The notes below the pieces were generated by a model. It did no database searches, had not been told where the DNA came from, and saw nothing but the letters and a program-made list of their open reading frames with translations. The position numbers and the translations under genes are program-made. Shown here piece after piece: positions 1-8,969 of a stretch of 64,000 nucleotides of DNA. The stretch lies in the NCBI GenBank assembly GCA_017387565.1, contig JAFOEY010000006.1, positions 1 through 64,000 of the forward strand. Reading direction: 5' to 3'. Position 1 is the first letter of the stretch; each line of letters opens with the position of its first letter. This DNA comes from Lachnospiraceae bacterium. GTDB taxonomy: Bacteria; Bacillota; Clostridia; Lachnospirales; Lachnospiraceae.

Positions 1-38
1 TGCTACGCACTTTGTGCTCTCGCAATCCGTAAACAATC

Positions 39-150
39 GAAATTCGCCCTAATCGGGCTACTTTCTCATGTTTTGCGGGTCCCAAAGTCATACTTTTTCA
101 TGCGAGCATGAAAAGTATGACCTTTTGACCCTGGTATCATAAAATGTGAT
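39..150. repeat. Hairpin element G, copy 1, upstream of pheS
   Basis: A compound inverted repeat fills the space before pheS. A GCCC/GGGC mini-stem (46-49 with 55-58) is followed by TTTCTCATGTTTT, then a long imperfect stem pairing about 77-101 with 108-131: GGGTC with GACCC outside and TCATACTTTT with its complement inside. The block closes with TGGTATCAT. The same order of parts occurs after leuS (12841-12930), there with GGATT/AATCC in place of GGGTC/GACCC, and with the small central block inverted. No T-box motif is visible, so this does not look like a tRNA-sensing leader. Confidence 0.55.
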
Positions 151-187
151 TTCATAATGAATAAAAAATATAGAAAGAGGTAAGAGC

Positions 188-1225
188 ATGGAAAACTTAA
201 CTGGCAATCTTGCTGAATTAAAGGCAAAGATTGAAACAGAGCTGAATGTTTTAAAAAATTCAAAAGAGCTCTATGAATTCAAAAACGTTTATCTGGAAGG
301 TAAAAAGAGTAAAATCAGTGAATTGATGAAAGAAATGCGTAATCTTGCTCCGGAAGAAAGAGCGGGTTATGGAAAAAGCGTCAATGAATTGAAAGAGTGG
401 GCTTTAGGGCGTTTTTCTGAAATGGAAGAAAAAATGAAAGCGTTAGAACTTCAGCACAGATACGAAAAAGAAAAAAATGATTTATCGATTCCTGCAGAAC
501 CCCAAAAGATCGGCAACCTTCATCCGGTTACTCTGGTTCGGAATCAGTTGATCGATATTTTTGCCGGTATGGGATTTGAAATTTATGAAGGCAGTGAAAT
601 TGAGACAGATTATTATAACTTCACAGCCTTAAATACACCACAGGATCATCCGGCAAGAGATATGCAGGATACTTTCTATTTATCCCCTGAGTTTTTACTT
701 CGTACACAGACTTCTGCAGGTCAGATTCATGTGATGGAGAAAAAACAGCCGCCGATTAAAATTTTATCACCCGGTAAAGTTTTCCGCTCAGACGACGATG
801 CAACCCATTCCCCGATGTTTAGTCAGATGGAAGGACTTGTCGTTGATAAAGGAATTACCTTAGGTGATTTAAAAGGAATGCTCGATGTATTCGTAAAGAA
901 AATTTATGGGGAAGATACCACAACGAGATTAAGACCTTCTTATTTCCCTTTTACAGAGCCTTCTGTAGAAGTAGACTGCAGTTGTTTTGAATGTGGCGGA
1001 AAAGGATGTAGTTTATGTAAGGGTACCGGTTGGATTGAAATTTTAGGTGCCGGTGTTGTAAATAAACAGGTATTGGAAAACTGTGGAATTGATTCCGAAG
1101 AATATAGTGGATTTGCTTTTGGTATTGGTATTGAGCGTACTGCTATGTTGAAATACGGTATTAACAATATTAAATTATTATTCAATTCTGATATCAGAGT
1201 ATTAGAACAGATTACAGAAAAATAA
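188..1225 (+). CDS. pheS: Phenylalanine--tRNA ligase alpha subunit
   Basis: Class II aminoacyl-tRNA synthetase subunit that charges tRNA-Phe together with PheT in the cytoplasm. The N-terminal 85 or so residues are a charged, helical tRNA-binding arm. The catalytic core follows, with TQTSAGQIH near residue 180 and the class II motif 3 region [17 protein letters not shown] near the C-terminus. A CxCxxCGGxGCxxC stretch around residues 263-275 is of the kind seen in many Firmicutes PheS proteins. The length (345 residues) is normal. An AGAGG ribosome site precedes the ATG. pheT follows after 13 bases, so the two are co-transcribed. Confidence 0.97.
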   Translation: MENLTGNLAELKAKIETELNVLKNSKELYEFKNVYLEGKKSKISELMKEMRNLAPEERAGYGKSVNELKEWALGRFSEMEEKMKALELQHRYEKEKNDLSIPAEPQKIGNLHPVTLVRNQLIDIFAGMGFEIYEGSEIETDYYNFTALNTPQDHPARDMQDTFYLSPEFLLRTQTSAGQIHVMEKKQPPIKILSPGKVFRSDDDATHSPMFSQMEGLVVDKGITLGDLKGMLDVFVKKIYGEDTTTRLRPSYFPFTEPSVEVDCSCFECGGKGCSLCKGTGWIEILGAGVVNKQVLENCGIDSEEYSGFAFGIGIERTAMLKYGINNIKLLFNSDIRVLEQITEK

Positions 1226-1238
1226 ACGGAGGCAGATT

Positions 1239-3686
1239 ATGATATTACCATTGAGTTGGCTTCAGGACTATGTTGATATTAGCGACGTAACAGTTGATGA
1301 ATTAGAAAAGAAAATGTTCGACGCCGGTTTTGAAGTAGAAGAAAAATATGAATTAGGAAAAGATATTTCAAATATTGTTGTTGGCTATGTGGAATCCTGT
1401 GAACCGATTCCGGAAACACATTTACATGTATGTCAGGTTGATGCCGGTGTACATGGCAAAATGCAGGTTTGCTGTGGTGCAGATAATGTAAAAGCTGGTG
1501 GAAAATTTCCGTTGGCTTTGGTTGGCGCAAGTGTTTATGCTACAGCAAAGGATCATAAGACGGTAGAAGGTGTTATGACCATTAAAAAAGGCAAATTACG
1601 TGGTTATGAATCCTGTGGTATGCTTTGTTCCGGTGTAGAATTGGGACTTACAGAAGATTTGTACCCCGGTTCTGAGTACAATGGATTGTTGGTTTTACCC
1701 GACGATGCAGAAATCGGTTCCGATGTGAAAAAGCTTACCGGACTGGATGAGTGGATTTTTGATATCGCCTTAACAGCAAATCGTCCTGACTGCCAGAGCA
1801 TTCTGGGTATGGCAAGAGAGGTTGCTGCCATGCTTTCCAAAGAATTAAAAATGCCTGCAACCGATTATACGGAAACTGGTGTGACAAAAGACGGATTTAA
1901 GGTTACGGTACAAGCACCGGACTTATGCCCCAGATATTCTGCTCATTATGTACATGATGTAAAAATCGAAGAATCACCTGCATGGATGAAACGTCGTCTT
2001 GCCTTGGTTGGAATGGGTTCTATTTCCAATGTAGTTGATATTACGAACTATGTTTTAAAAGAAATCGGTCAGCCGATGCACGCATTTGACTGCTCTTATC
2101 TGGAAGGAAATGAAATTGTTGTAAGACGTGCAAACAACGGTGAAAAGATTGTTACCTTAGACGAACAGGAATACAGTATGACAGATGCCAATCTGGTCAT
2201 TTGTGATGGTGTAAAACCGGTAGCATTAGCCGGTGTTATGGGTGGTTTAAATTCCGAAATTCGTGATACGACAACAGCAGTTTTATTTGAATCTGCTAAA
2301 TTTGCACGAGACAATGTACGTAAAACCGCAAGAAGTCTTGGAAAGAGTTCCGATGCAAGTTCACGTTATGAGAAAGGTGTGGATGAATATTCCACAGTTT
2401 TAGGTATGAAACGTGCTCTTCATTTAATTGAAGAGTTAGGTGCAGGTAAGGTTTCATCTACACATGTTGATGTGAATACCGGTAATTCGATTGAACCGAC
2501 ACCGATGACAGTCAGCATAAAAAAGGTTAATGGTGTTTTAGGAATTGAAGTGCCGACAGAAGATATCTGCAAGGTTATGAAAGATTTAAATTTCAATCCT
2601 ACCGTAGATGGTGATGCATTGACCATTCAGGTTCCAGCATATCGTGAAGACATGCTTCCGAATGCAGACAGCAAGGTAGAGCGTTATCCGGATGTAGCAG
2701 AAGAAGTAATCCGTATGTATGGTTATGACCACATTGTTCCTACATTTATGCCGACAGCACAGCTTACCATGGGCGGTTTGAACTTACAGCAAAAAGGAGA
2801 ACTTGCATTAAAGAAAACGCTCTGTATGACAGGTGCTCATGAATGCATGCATTATTCTTTCTTCTCACCTTCAGATTTGGATTTGTTAAGATATCCCGAA
2901 GATGCCATGGAGAGAAATGCGATTAAAATTTTGAATCCGATTAATCAGGATTTGTCATTGATGCGTACAACATTGGTTGCATCTATGCTCAATGCTGTTT
3001 CCAGAAACGAAAAGAATGGTATTTTAAGTGGAAGACTATTTGAAGTTGCAAAGATTTTTGTTCCAAAGGCTTTACCCTTAACAGAGTATCCGGAAGAAAA
3101 AAATCGTCTTTGTGTTGCAACATTCGGTAATGAAGAATCTTTCTATACGATGAAATCCATTGCTGAAACTATTGCAAGCAGTATGGATATTACATTTGCA
3201 TATGAAGAAACGAAGAAATCATTTTTACATCCTTATCAGGCTGTTCGTGTATCTTGTGAAGGAGTAGATATCGGTTTCTTTGGTAAGGTAGCTTATGATA
3301 TTCAGGATGAACTGGATATGCGTACTCCTGCATATGTCATGGAGTTAGACCTGGATGCATTATCTGCATGGTATGGAAAAAAGAGAACCTTTAAACCTTT
3401 GGCAAAATTTGCTGAGGAAAAACGCGACCTTGCGTTCCTCATGAATAAAGAAATTACATTTAAACAGGTTGAAGACTGTATCCGCAAAGCAAATAAATAT
3501 ATCAAAGAAGTGAAATTATTCGATGTATATGAAGGCGATCGTATTCCGGAAGGAAAGAAGAGTATGGCTTATACCGTAACCTTCATGCCCAAGGAAGAAC
3601 CGTTTGAAGGTGATTCCGTTCAAAAATTCGTTGATAAGATTTGCCGCACATTAAAGAATGATTTGGATGTTGAATTAAGAGGTTAA
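1239..3686 (+). CDS. pheT: Phenylalanine--tRNA ligase beta subunit
   Basis: Beta subunit of the PheST heterotetramer, carrying tRNA binding and the editing site. The 815 residues fit the long bacterial form. An N-terminal EMAPII/YtpR-like tRNA-binding domain occupies about residues 40-150, with HVCQVDAG typical of this fold. B3/B4 editing and B5 domains come next, for example HAFDCSYLEG and SRYEKGVD. The C-terminal FDX-ACB anticodon-binding domain includes KRDLAFLMNKEITFKQVED. A GGAGG site lies just before the ATG. queA begins 9 bases after the stop, making a three-gene operon. Confidence 0.97.
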   Translation: MILPLSWLQDYVDISDVTVDELEKKMFDAGFEVEEKYELGKDISNIVVGYVESCEPIPETHLHVCQVDAGVHGKMQVCCGADNVKAGGKFPLALVGASVYATAKDHKTVEGVMTIKKGKLRGYESCGMLCSGVELGLTEDLYPGSEYNGLLVLPDDAEIGSDVKKLTGLDEWIFDIALTANRPDCQSILGMAREVAAMLSKELKMPATDYTETGVTKDGFKVTVQAPDLCPRYSAHYVHDVKIEESPAWMKRRLALVGMGSISNVVDITNYVLKEIGQPMHAFDCSYLEGNEIVVRRANNGEKIVTLDEQEYSMTDANLVICDGVKPVALAGVMGGLNSEIRDTTTAVLFESAKFARDNVRKTARSLGKSSDASSRYEKGVDEYSTVLGMKRALHLIEELGAGKVSSTHVDVNTGNSIEPTPMTVSIKKVNGVLGIEVPTEDICKVMKDLNFNPTVDGDALTIQVPAYREDMLPNADSKVERYPDVAEEVIRMYGYDHIVPTFMPTAQLTMGGLNLQQKGELALKKTLCMTGAHECMHYSFFSPSDLDLLRYPEDAMERNAIKILNPINQDLSLMRTTLVASMLNAVSRNEKNGILSGRLFEVAKIFVPKALPLTEYPEEKNRLCVATFGNEESFYTMKSIAETIASSMDITFAYEETKKSFLHPYQAVRVSCEGVDIGFFGKVAYDIQDELDMRTPAYVMELDLDALSAWYGKKRTFKPLAKFAEEKRDLAFLMNKEITFKQVEDCIRKANKYIKEVKLFDVYEGDRIPEGKKSMAYTVTFMPKEEPFEGDSVQKFVDKICRTLKNDLDVELRG

Positions 3687-3695
3687 TTCATTTTT

Positions 3696-4733
3696 ATGGA
3701 ACAAGTATTATTAAAATCTGATTTCTACTTTGATCTTCCACAGGAACTGATTGCACAGGACCCACTGGAGGATCGGAGTAGTTCCAGATTATTGAAATTA
3801 GATAAAAAAACGGGCGAAATAGAACACCATGTATTTAAGGAAGTTCCTACTTTCTTAAGACCGGGAGACTGTCTGGTATTAAACAATACCAAGGTTATTC
3901 CCGCACGTTTATACGGTGTAAAGGAAGATACCGGTGCGACGATTGAAGTTCTTTTGTTGAAGAGAAAAGAAAATGATATGTGGGAAACCCTTGTAAAACC
4001 CGGTAAAAAAATGAAGATTGGGGCCAAAGTCGTATTTGGTGACGGTTTATTAAAAGCGGAAGTTATTGATATCCTGGAAGAAGGAAACCGCTTAATTCAG
4101 TTTTCATATGAAGGTATTTTTGAAGAAGTGCTGGATGCGCTTGGTGAAATGCCGTTGCCCCCTTACATTACGCATAAATTACAGGATAAAAACCGGTATC
4201 AGACGGTTTATGCAAAGTATGAAGGAAGTGCCGCTGCACCGACTGCCGGATTACATTTTACAAAAGAATTATTAGCGCAAATTCAGGCTATGGGAGTTAA
4301 AATCGCTCCGGTTACCTTACATGTTGGTCTGGGAACCTTTCGTCCGGTCAAAGAAGAAAACCTGATCAATCATCATATGCATTCCGAATATTATGAGATT
4401 TCGAAAGAATCTGCCGATTTGATTAATGAAACCAAAAAGAATGGCGGACGTATCATTTGTGTCGGTACGACAAGCTGTCGTACGATTGAGAGCGCAGCAG
4501 ATGAGGATGGATTCGTGCATCCCGGATGTGACAATACCGAAATTTTTATCTATCCCGGTTATCGGTTTAAGGTGTTAGATGGACTGATTACCAATTTCCA
4601 TTTACCGGAATCCACACTGATTATGCTGGTTTCAGCCTTGGCAGGTCGTGAACATGTTTTACACGCATATGAGATTGCTGTTAAAGAAAGATATCGCTTC
4701 TTTTCTTTTGGAGACGCCATGATTATAATATAG
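3696..4733 (+). CDS. queA: S-adenosylmethionine:tRNA ribosyltransferase-isomerase
   Basis: Transfers and isomerises the ribosyl part of S-adenosylmethionine onto preQ1-modified tRNA to give epoxyqueuosine at the wobble base of GUN anticodons. Family signatures are strong: [20 protein letters not shown] at the start, then [37 protein letters not shown] and [17 protein letters not shown]. The length of 345 residues is normal. It follows pheT by 9 bases, so it is probably read with the synthetase genes. No tgt gene is visible nearby. An ATTTTATC/GATAAAA inverted repeat follows the stop and overlaps the promoter proposed for the next gene. Confidence 0.96.
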   Translation: MEQVLLKSDFYFDLPQELIAQDPLEDRSSSRLLKLDKKTGEIEHHVFKEVPTFLRPGDCLVLNNTKVIPARLYGVKEDTGATIEVLLLKRKENDMWETLVKPGKKMKIGAKVVFGDGLLKAEVIDILEEGNRLIQFSYEGIFEEVLDALGEMPLPPYITHKLQDKNRYQTVYAKYEGSAAAPTAGLHFTKELLAQIQAMGVKIAPVTLHVGLGTFRPVKEENLINHHMHSEYYEISKESADLINETKKNGGRIICVGTTSCRTIESAADEDGFVHPGCDNTEIFIYPGYRFKVLDGLITNFHLPESTLIMLVSALAGREHVLHAYEIAVKERYRFFSFGDAMIII

Positions 4734-4735
4734 TG

Positions 4736-4764
4736 TTGTAATTTTTTTATCTTTTCGATAAAAT
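4736..4764 (+). promoter_or_regulatory. Candidate sigma-A promoter for the PilZ gene
   Basis: TTGTAA (4736-4741) and TAAAAT (4759-4764) are separated by 17 bases. They lie about 45 bases before the PilZ start, in the only gap after queA. Confidence 0.4.
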
Positions 4765-4810
4765 ATACACATGTAATGTATGATGTCATGTGTGATTTAG
4801 GAGGACAATT

Positions 4811-5152
4811 ATGGCTGGTATGGAAAGAAGAAGAAATAAACGTCTGGAATTAACATCCCGTCTTATTATAAAAAGATTGGATAATTTCGATGAAGAGCAG
4901 GAAGTTGCAATAGAAGTTTCCGATGTTTCAAAAACCGGACTTGGTTTTTATTGTACGATACCGTTGGAAATAGGAGCTGTTTATGAAGCATATTTAACTA
5001 TTTGGACAAAAGAGGTCATTCATGCATTTGTCGAAATTGTCCGCATCGAAAAAGATGAAGATGCATTTAAATATGGTGGTATTTTTATCGGCATGCCGGA
5101 AATGGATGCTGCAAGAATTGAGATTTATGATACGGTAAATAGTAATCAGTAA
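4811..5152 (+). CDS. PilZ domain protein, probable c-di-GMP receptor
   Basis: A stand-alone PilZ domain of 113 residues. Both parts of the c-di-GMP binding signature are present: an RRRNKR segment at residues 6-11 (the RxxxR motif) and VSDVSKTGLGF near residues 37-47 (the D/NxSxxG motif). It should therefore bind c-di-GMP in the cytoplasm and act on an unknown partner through protein contacts. An AGGAGG site precedes the ATG. No diguanylate cyclase or motility gene is in the window, so the process it controls cannot be told from context. The last bases of the gene lie in the outer arm of palindrome copy D. Confidence 0.85.
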   Translation: MAGMERRRNKRLELTSRLIIKRLDNFDEEQEVAIEVSDVSKTGLGFYCTIPLEIGAVYEAYLTIWTKEVIHAFVEIVRIEKDEDAFKYGGIFIGMPEMDAARIEIYDTVNSNQ

Positions 5153-5339
5153 GAAAGATATAAGTTTTCAAAATAAAAATATATCAAAATAATATTAAAT
5201 GCCTGATTTCAAAACTCAGACTTTGTCTTCGAACAGTTGAAATCAGGCATTAATTTTGCTCGCTTATACCACTAAGAAAAGCACAAAACCGCGTAAAATG
5301 CGACGAGTAAAGATATATTTTTTATTACATGACTTACTG
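5147..5339. repeat. Palindromic element, copy D
   Basis: The central stem is the family core, AATGCCTGATTTCAA pairing perfectly with TTGAAATCAGGCATT around a 24-base loop. Relative to copies A and B the core pairs CTGA/TCAG where they have CCGG/CCGG, so paired positions changed together. Outer arms remain as AATAAAAATATATC (from 5172) with GATATATTTTTTATT (5312-5326), and CAGTAAG (5147-5153) with CTTACTG (5333-5339). The left half of the middle stem found in copies A and B is missing. It sits between the convergent PilZ gene and Rpn remnant. Confidence 0.75.
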
Positions 5340-5350
5340 CATTAACAAAT

Positions 5351-6238
5351 TCATGAATTATTTATAGCTAATTGCGACTCTAATTCTTTAATTCGTGCTC
5401 TGTTTTCTAAGTTTTCTTTTTCCAATTGTTGCTTTTCAGATAATACTTTTTGATATTTTTCTTCCAGTTCTTTTTTATATTCTTCCTCAACTCTTTGCCA
5501 AAATAAATAGTCGGCTCTTGCTTCACAGCGTTGGCGAATCTGTTCGTCTTGCGAAAGCTGCAGAATCGTATCGGATGCTTCTTTAATCAATGAATCTTTT
5601 TGAGCAAGCATTTTAATTTCCTCCCATGTTGTGGCTTTAAAGAGGGAAGCCCAATAATCAATGTGGAAAAGTCGGTCTTCCTTTGTTGCAAGGTCTATAT
5701 GGGTTAAGTCTAACACAGAAAGCCGCAGTTTGCTACTGTAGATTTGGTGATTTCTGATATTTGTCATCATGTATGTTGCATATAATTCCGGGGCATCCGG
5801 AAATAGTGTGAAATCAAGAATTCCAATCTGAATGGCCGTTTTTACATGAATATAATCATCTCCGCTTTGAAGGTTATCAAAAGAGCGGCAGAGATAACTA
5901 AGGGATCGTTCCGGCCAGTTATGCTGATTAACAACCTGCATTTCAAGATTGATGATGGTGTTATCGTTGAGCAGGCAGCGAATGTCTAAAACGAAATCTT
6001 TGTTATCAATATAATCTCCGAGTACAATGGGATTAAGAATCGTGACAGATATGACTTCTTCCGGTTTTAGATGTAGAAGAGAGCAGATGAGCCCTTTTAA
6101 GACATGATTATTCTTTTGTAATAATGCACGGAAAAGATAGTCGTTTGTCATGGGAATCTGTACCGGTCAGGTTACCTGATCGAGTGTAATGATAATCTGA
6201 TTTGATTTGGAAGATGAGTTAAAATGAGGTGCTATCAT
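5351..6238 (-). pseudogene. Rpn/PD-(D/E)XK nuclease-family protein, interrupted by an in-frame TGA
   Basis: The open part (from ATG at 6151, 266 residues) belongs to the Rpn recombination-promoting nuclease / putative transposase family (PDDEXK_2). It shows TNDYLFRALL, DFVLDIRC and NLEMQVV, the last two matching the family D...ExQ active-site pattern. The C-terminus is a charged coiled coil ending in KELESQLAINNS. The frame stays in register upstream to an ATG at 6238 with an AAAGGAA ribosome site, giving MIAPHFNSSSKSNQ and ITLDQVT before a TGA at 6167-6169. The ATG at 6151 has no good ribosome site. It is probably a gene with a nonsense mutation; re-initiation at 6151 or readthrough is possible but unproven. 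Confidence 0.7.
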
Positions 6239-6416
6239 AGACGTGTTCCTTTCTTTTGTGAGAAGACAGAGTAGTGGCATATAATAAAAAACTATAACTG
6301 TCTTTTGATGGTTGTATAAGATATTTTGTTTCATGGGAATTGCGACCGAGATGGTCAGAAATGTTCCTAGAATGAATTGATTATATCAGTGCAGTTATAA
6401 AATGTCTAGAATTTTT

Positions 6417-6446
6417 TTCACAAAAAGTATCAGAGTCTGTTATAAT
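6417..6446 (+). promoter_or_regulatory. Candidate promoter for the SNF2 gene
   Basis: TTCACA (6417-6422) and TATAAT (6441-6446) with an 18-base spacer, in the AT-rich gap 6239-6567. It would leave a leader of about 115 bases before the helicase. I see no other feature in the gap. Confidence 0.35.
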
Positions 6447-6570
6447 AAACACAAATAGTATGTATATATTACAATGATAAAAGAAATATGACATAATTAT
6501 ATAAAACAGTATCAGAAGGAAAAACTTTCTTGATAAAATCTTAATTATAACAAAAACAAGGAGGGACATG

Positions 6571-8733
6571 ATGGCAAGACCATTCAGTCCAACTGAAGCG
6601 AAGCGAATAATCGAAAGTCATCAAAAGACTATAGAAAAACTTAATAAGGCTGCTTCCTCAGTAAAAATTTATCGAGCAAAGGTTATTGAGGCATCAGATG
6701 CATTGGTAGCGAAGGAAGTTCTGAAAGTTCTCAAAGATATTCCAATTGAGGAGATTAACCGAGAAAAAAGAGGTTTTCGTGTAAAGGCATTAAGGGATCA
6801 TGGATATAGAACAATAGCTGATATCGTTTCAGCATCAGTATATTCAATTGCTTCCGTTCATGGAATAAGTGAGGATGCGGCATATTCAATTAAAATAATT
6901 GTAAACAATATTGTATCGAAGGCAAGACAAGAAACTAAAATCAAGCTAAACTCTGATAACCGATCAAAAGAGGCCACAGCACTTGTGCTTGCGCTATCCC
7001 AATATCGTCGCAGTCAACCTGTTGCTGATGAATGCCGACAGCTCCTTTCTAAGAATAAACAAGCTGTCGAATATGCCGAGGAAGACCTGAATTCTGCGGC
7101 TGGAAGCTTGAAATGGTTGTTTTCTTCAAAAGTAAAAAAGCAGAAGGCGATAGATGCATATAATACACTGGTTGCCCTTTTGGAAGGAAACTATGGACGC
7201 GAAGCAGAAGCACAGACTACTATTGCAGAAACTATTGATAGAAGTTCAAGCAATGAAGCTTGGGAAGACTTTTCAGCTAATTCGGTTCGTTTTTTCAATG
7301 ATTTGGAAGACATCAATCCAGGGGTGCTTGGAAATGATGATGCTATGTATGGACTTCCGGAAGATCTTGCGAGAGAAATTCAAGAGGAATGTTTCTTCCC
7401 AGATGGACTCCTTTGTGAATTAAGAAGATATCAAGAATGGGGAGTTAAATATGCACTCCACCAGGAAAGAATTCTTTTAGGCGATGAGATGGGTCTTGGA
7501 AAGACTGTTCAAGCAATTGCAACCATGGTATCTCTTCGCAATACCGGCGGGACTCATTTTGTTGTTGTATGTCCAGCAAGTGTTATTACAAACTGGTGCC
7601 GCGAAATAAGAAAAATGAGTTTGCTAAGTGTCACCAAAATACATGGTGCAGGACGTAAAGCTGCTCTCCAATCTTGGGTCAAGAGTGGAGGTGTTGCTGT
7701 TACTACGTATGAAACAACAGCGTATTTCAATTTGCCAGATGACTTTAAATTTAAGCTCATGGTTGTTGATGAAGCGCATTATATAAAGAATCCAGAGGCA
7801 CGAAGAACAGTAAATGTTAAGAACATCAGCTTGCACGCTGAGAGATTGTTGTTCATGACTGGTACTGCGCTAGAAAACAAAGTTGATGAGATGATTTCTC
7901 TTATACGTGTTTTGCAACCGCGTATTGCATCTCAGGTTCAAGGAATGGCATTTATGTCAGCAGCACCACAATTCCGAAAGGCAATTGCTCCAGTTTATTA
8001 TCGCCGAAAACGAGAAGATGTCCTTACGGAGTTACCGGATTTAATAGAAAGTAAAGAATGGTGCACGTTATCCCATAACGAAGAAGTTGCCTACGAGCAA
8101 GCCGTTTTATCTAAGAACTATGCAGAAGCAAGACGAGTTTCCTGGAATGTGGATGATTTGAAAGACTCTTCTAAAGCAGCTCGTTTGTTAGAACTTGTGA
8201 CTGAGGCTGAATCTGAAGGGAGAAAAGTGATTGTATTCTCTTTCTTTCTTGATACGATTAGGAAGGTGTCAATGTTGCTTGGTGATAGATGTACAAATCC
8301 TATCAACGGTTCTGTTACACCTCAACGTAGGCAGGAAATAATAGACGAATTTGATAAAGCACCTGCAGGAACTGTGCTTGTTGCTCAAATTCAATCTGGT
8401 GGAACAGGATTAAACATTCAATCAGCAAGTGTTGTGGTTCTTTGTGAGCCTCAATTCAAACCCTCTATAGAGAATCAAGCTATTTCAAGGGCTTATCGCA
8501 TGGGACAAACAAGAAATGTTATTGTGTATAGACTTTTGTGCGAAGGTACAGTTGATGAGAAGATAATGTCAACTTTAGAGAGTAAACAAGCCATTTTTGA
8601 CGCTTTTGCAGACAAATCTGTTGCTGCAATGGAGAGCCAAGAAATGGATGAACGAACCTTTGGAAATATCATCAAAGAAGAAATCGATCGGATTAATGCC
8701 AAATATAGTAAAACAGAGCAATTGAATAAGTAA
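6571..8733 (+). CDS. SNF2-family DEAH-box ATPase/helicase-like protein
   Basis: A superfamily 2 dsDNA translocase of the SNF2 type, 720 residues. The N-terminal 280 residues are helical with a helix-hairpin-helix-like stretch near 76-118, probably DNA-binding. The ATPase core has GDEMGLGKT at about 305 (Walker A), VVDEAHYIKN at about 399 (DEAH box), LFMTGTALENK (motif III), and SGGTGLNIQSA and QAISRAYRMGQ (motifs V and VI). I prefer the second of two adjacent ATGs (6571), because the AAGGAGGG site is only 2 bases from the first. CAA, CCA and AGA codons look more frequent than in the neighbours, suggesting recent acquisition. No methylase, nuclease or defence partner adjoins it, so its role (repair or phage defence) is open. 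Confidence 0.88.
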   Translation: MARPFSPTEAKRIIESHQKTIEKLNKAASSVKIYRAKVIEASDALVAKEVLKVLKDIPIEEINREKRGFRVKALRDHGYRTIADIVSASVYSIASVHGISEDAAYSIKIIVNNIVSKARQETKIKLNSDNRSKEATALVLALSQYRRSQPVADECRQLLSKNKQAVEYAEEDLNSAAGSLKWLFSSKVKKQKAIDAYNTLVALLEGNYGREAEAQTTIAETIDRSSSNEAWEDFSANSVRFFNDLEDINPGVLGNDDAMYGLPEDLAREIQEECFFPDGLLCELRRYQEWGVKYALHQERILLGDEMGLGKTVQAIATMVSLRNTGGTHFVVVCPASVITNWCREIRKMSLLSVTKIHGAGRKAALQSWVKSGGVAVTTYETTAYFNLPDDFKFKLMVVDEAHYIKNPEARRTVNVKNISLHAERLLFMTGTALENKVDEMISLIRVLQPRIASQVQGMAFMSAAPQFRKAIAPVYYRRKREDVLTELPDLIESKEWCTLSHNEEVAYEQAVLSKNYAEARRVSWNVDDLKDSSKAARLLELVTEAESEGRKVIVFSFFLDTIRKVSMLLGDRCTNPINGSVTPQRRQEIIDEFDKAPAGTVLVAQIQSGGTGLNIQSASVVVLCEPQFKPSIENQAISRAYRMGQTRNVIVYRLLCEGTVDEKIMSTLESKQAIFDAFADKSVAAMESQEMDERTFGNIIKEEIDRINAKYSKTEQLNK

Positions 8734-8750
8734 AGCATACACTGATAAAT

Positions 8751-8852
8751 ATGGAAAAAAAGTATGGTCAGCAGCATTATTTACATCTATAGCTGCAGCA
8801 TATTGTGATATTGATAATTATGAGATGAGTGCAAATATTGTACCAAATTGAT
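8751..8852 (+). CDS. Possible small ORF or decayed gene tail after the SNF2 gene
   Basis: A 33-codon ORF, MEKKVWSAALFTSIAAAYC and onward to VPN, has no clear ribosome site. Read one frame over upstream of a run of eight A residues (8755-8762), the sequence continues as KAYTDKYGKK, as if a longer protein had been broken by a one-base insertion in that run. It may be the tail of an older gene displaced by the SNF2 insertion. The family is not recognised. Confidence 0.2.
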
Positions 8853-8863
8853 AACGAGTTAAA

Positions 8864-8917
8864 AAAGCCCTACGCTGATATATTATTTCTTTATGGTATA
8901 TCAGGATTGGGCTTTTA
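8864..8917. terminator. Bidirectional terminator between SNF2 gene and tyrA
   Basis: Nested inverted repeat: AAAAGCCC (8864-8871) with GGGCTTTT (8910-8917), and inside it TGATATA with TATATCA. A T-rich end on both strands fits a shared terminator for convergent genes. Confidence 0.7.
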
Positions 8918-8969
8918 TATTAAATGATATTATTATTATTATGTTATTATGCTTTATCTTTATCTTTAA

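Noticed and set aside
1..187. A T-box leader for pheS
   Set aside because: The hairpins lack the GGTGGNACCGCG-type sequence and match the repeat found after leuS instead.
6571..8733. SNF2 gene as part of a known defence system
   Set aside because: No methylase, phospholipase-D-like nuclease or other named partner lies next to it; assigning a system would be guessing.
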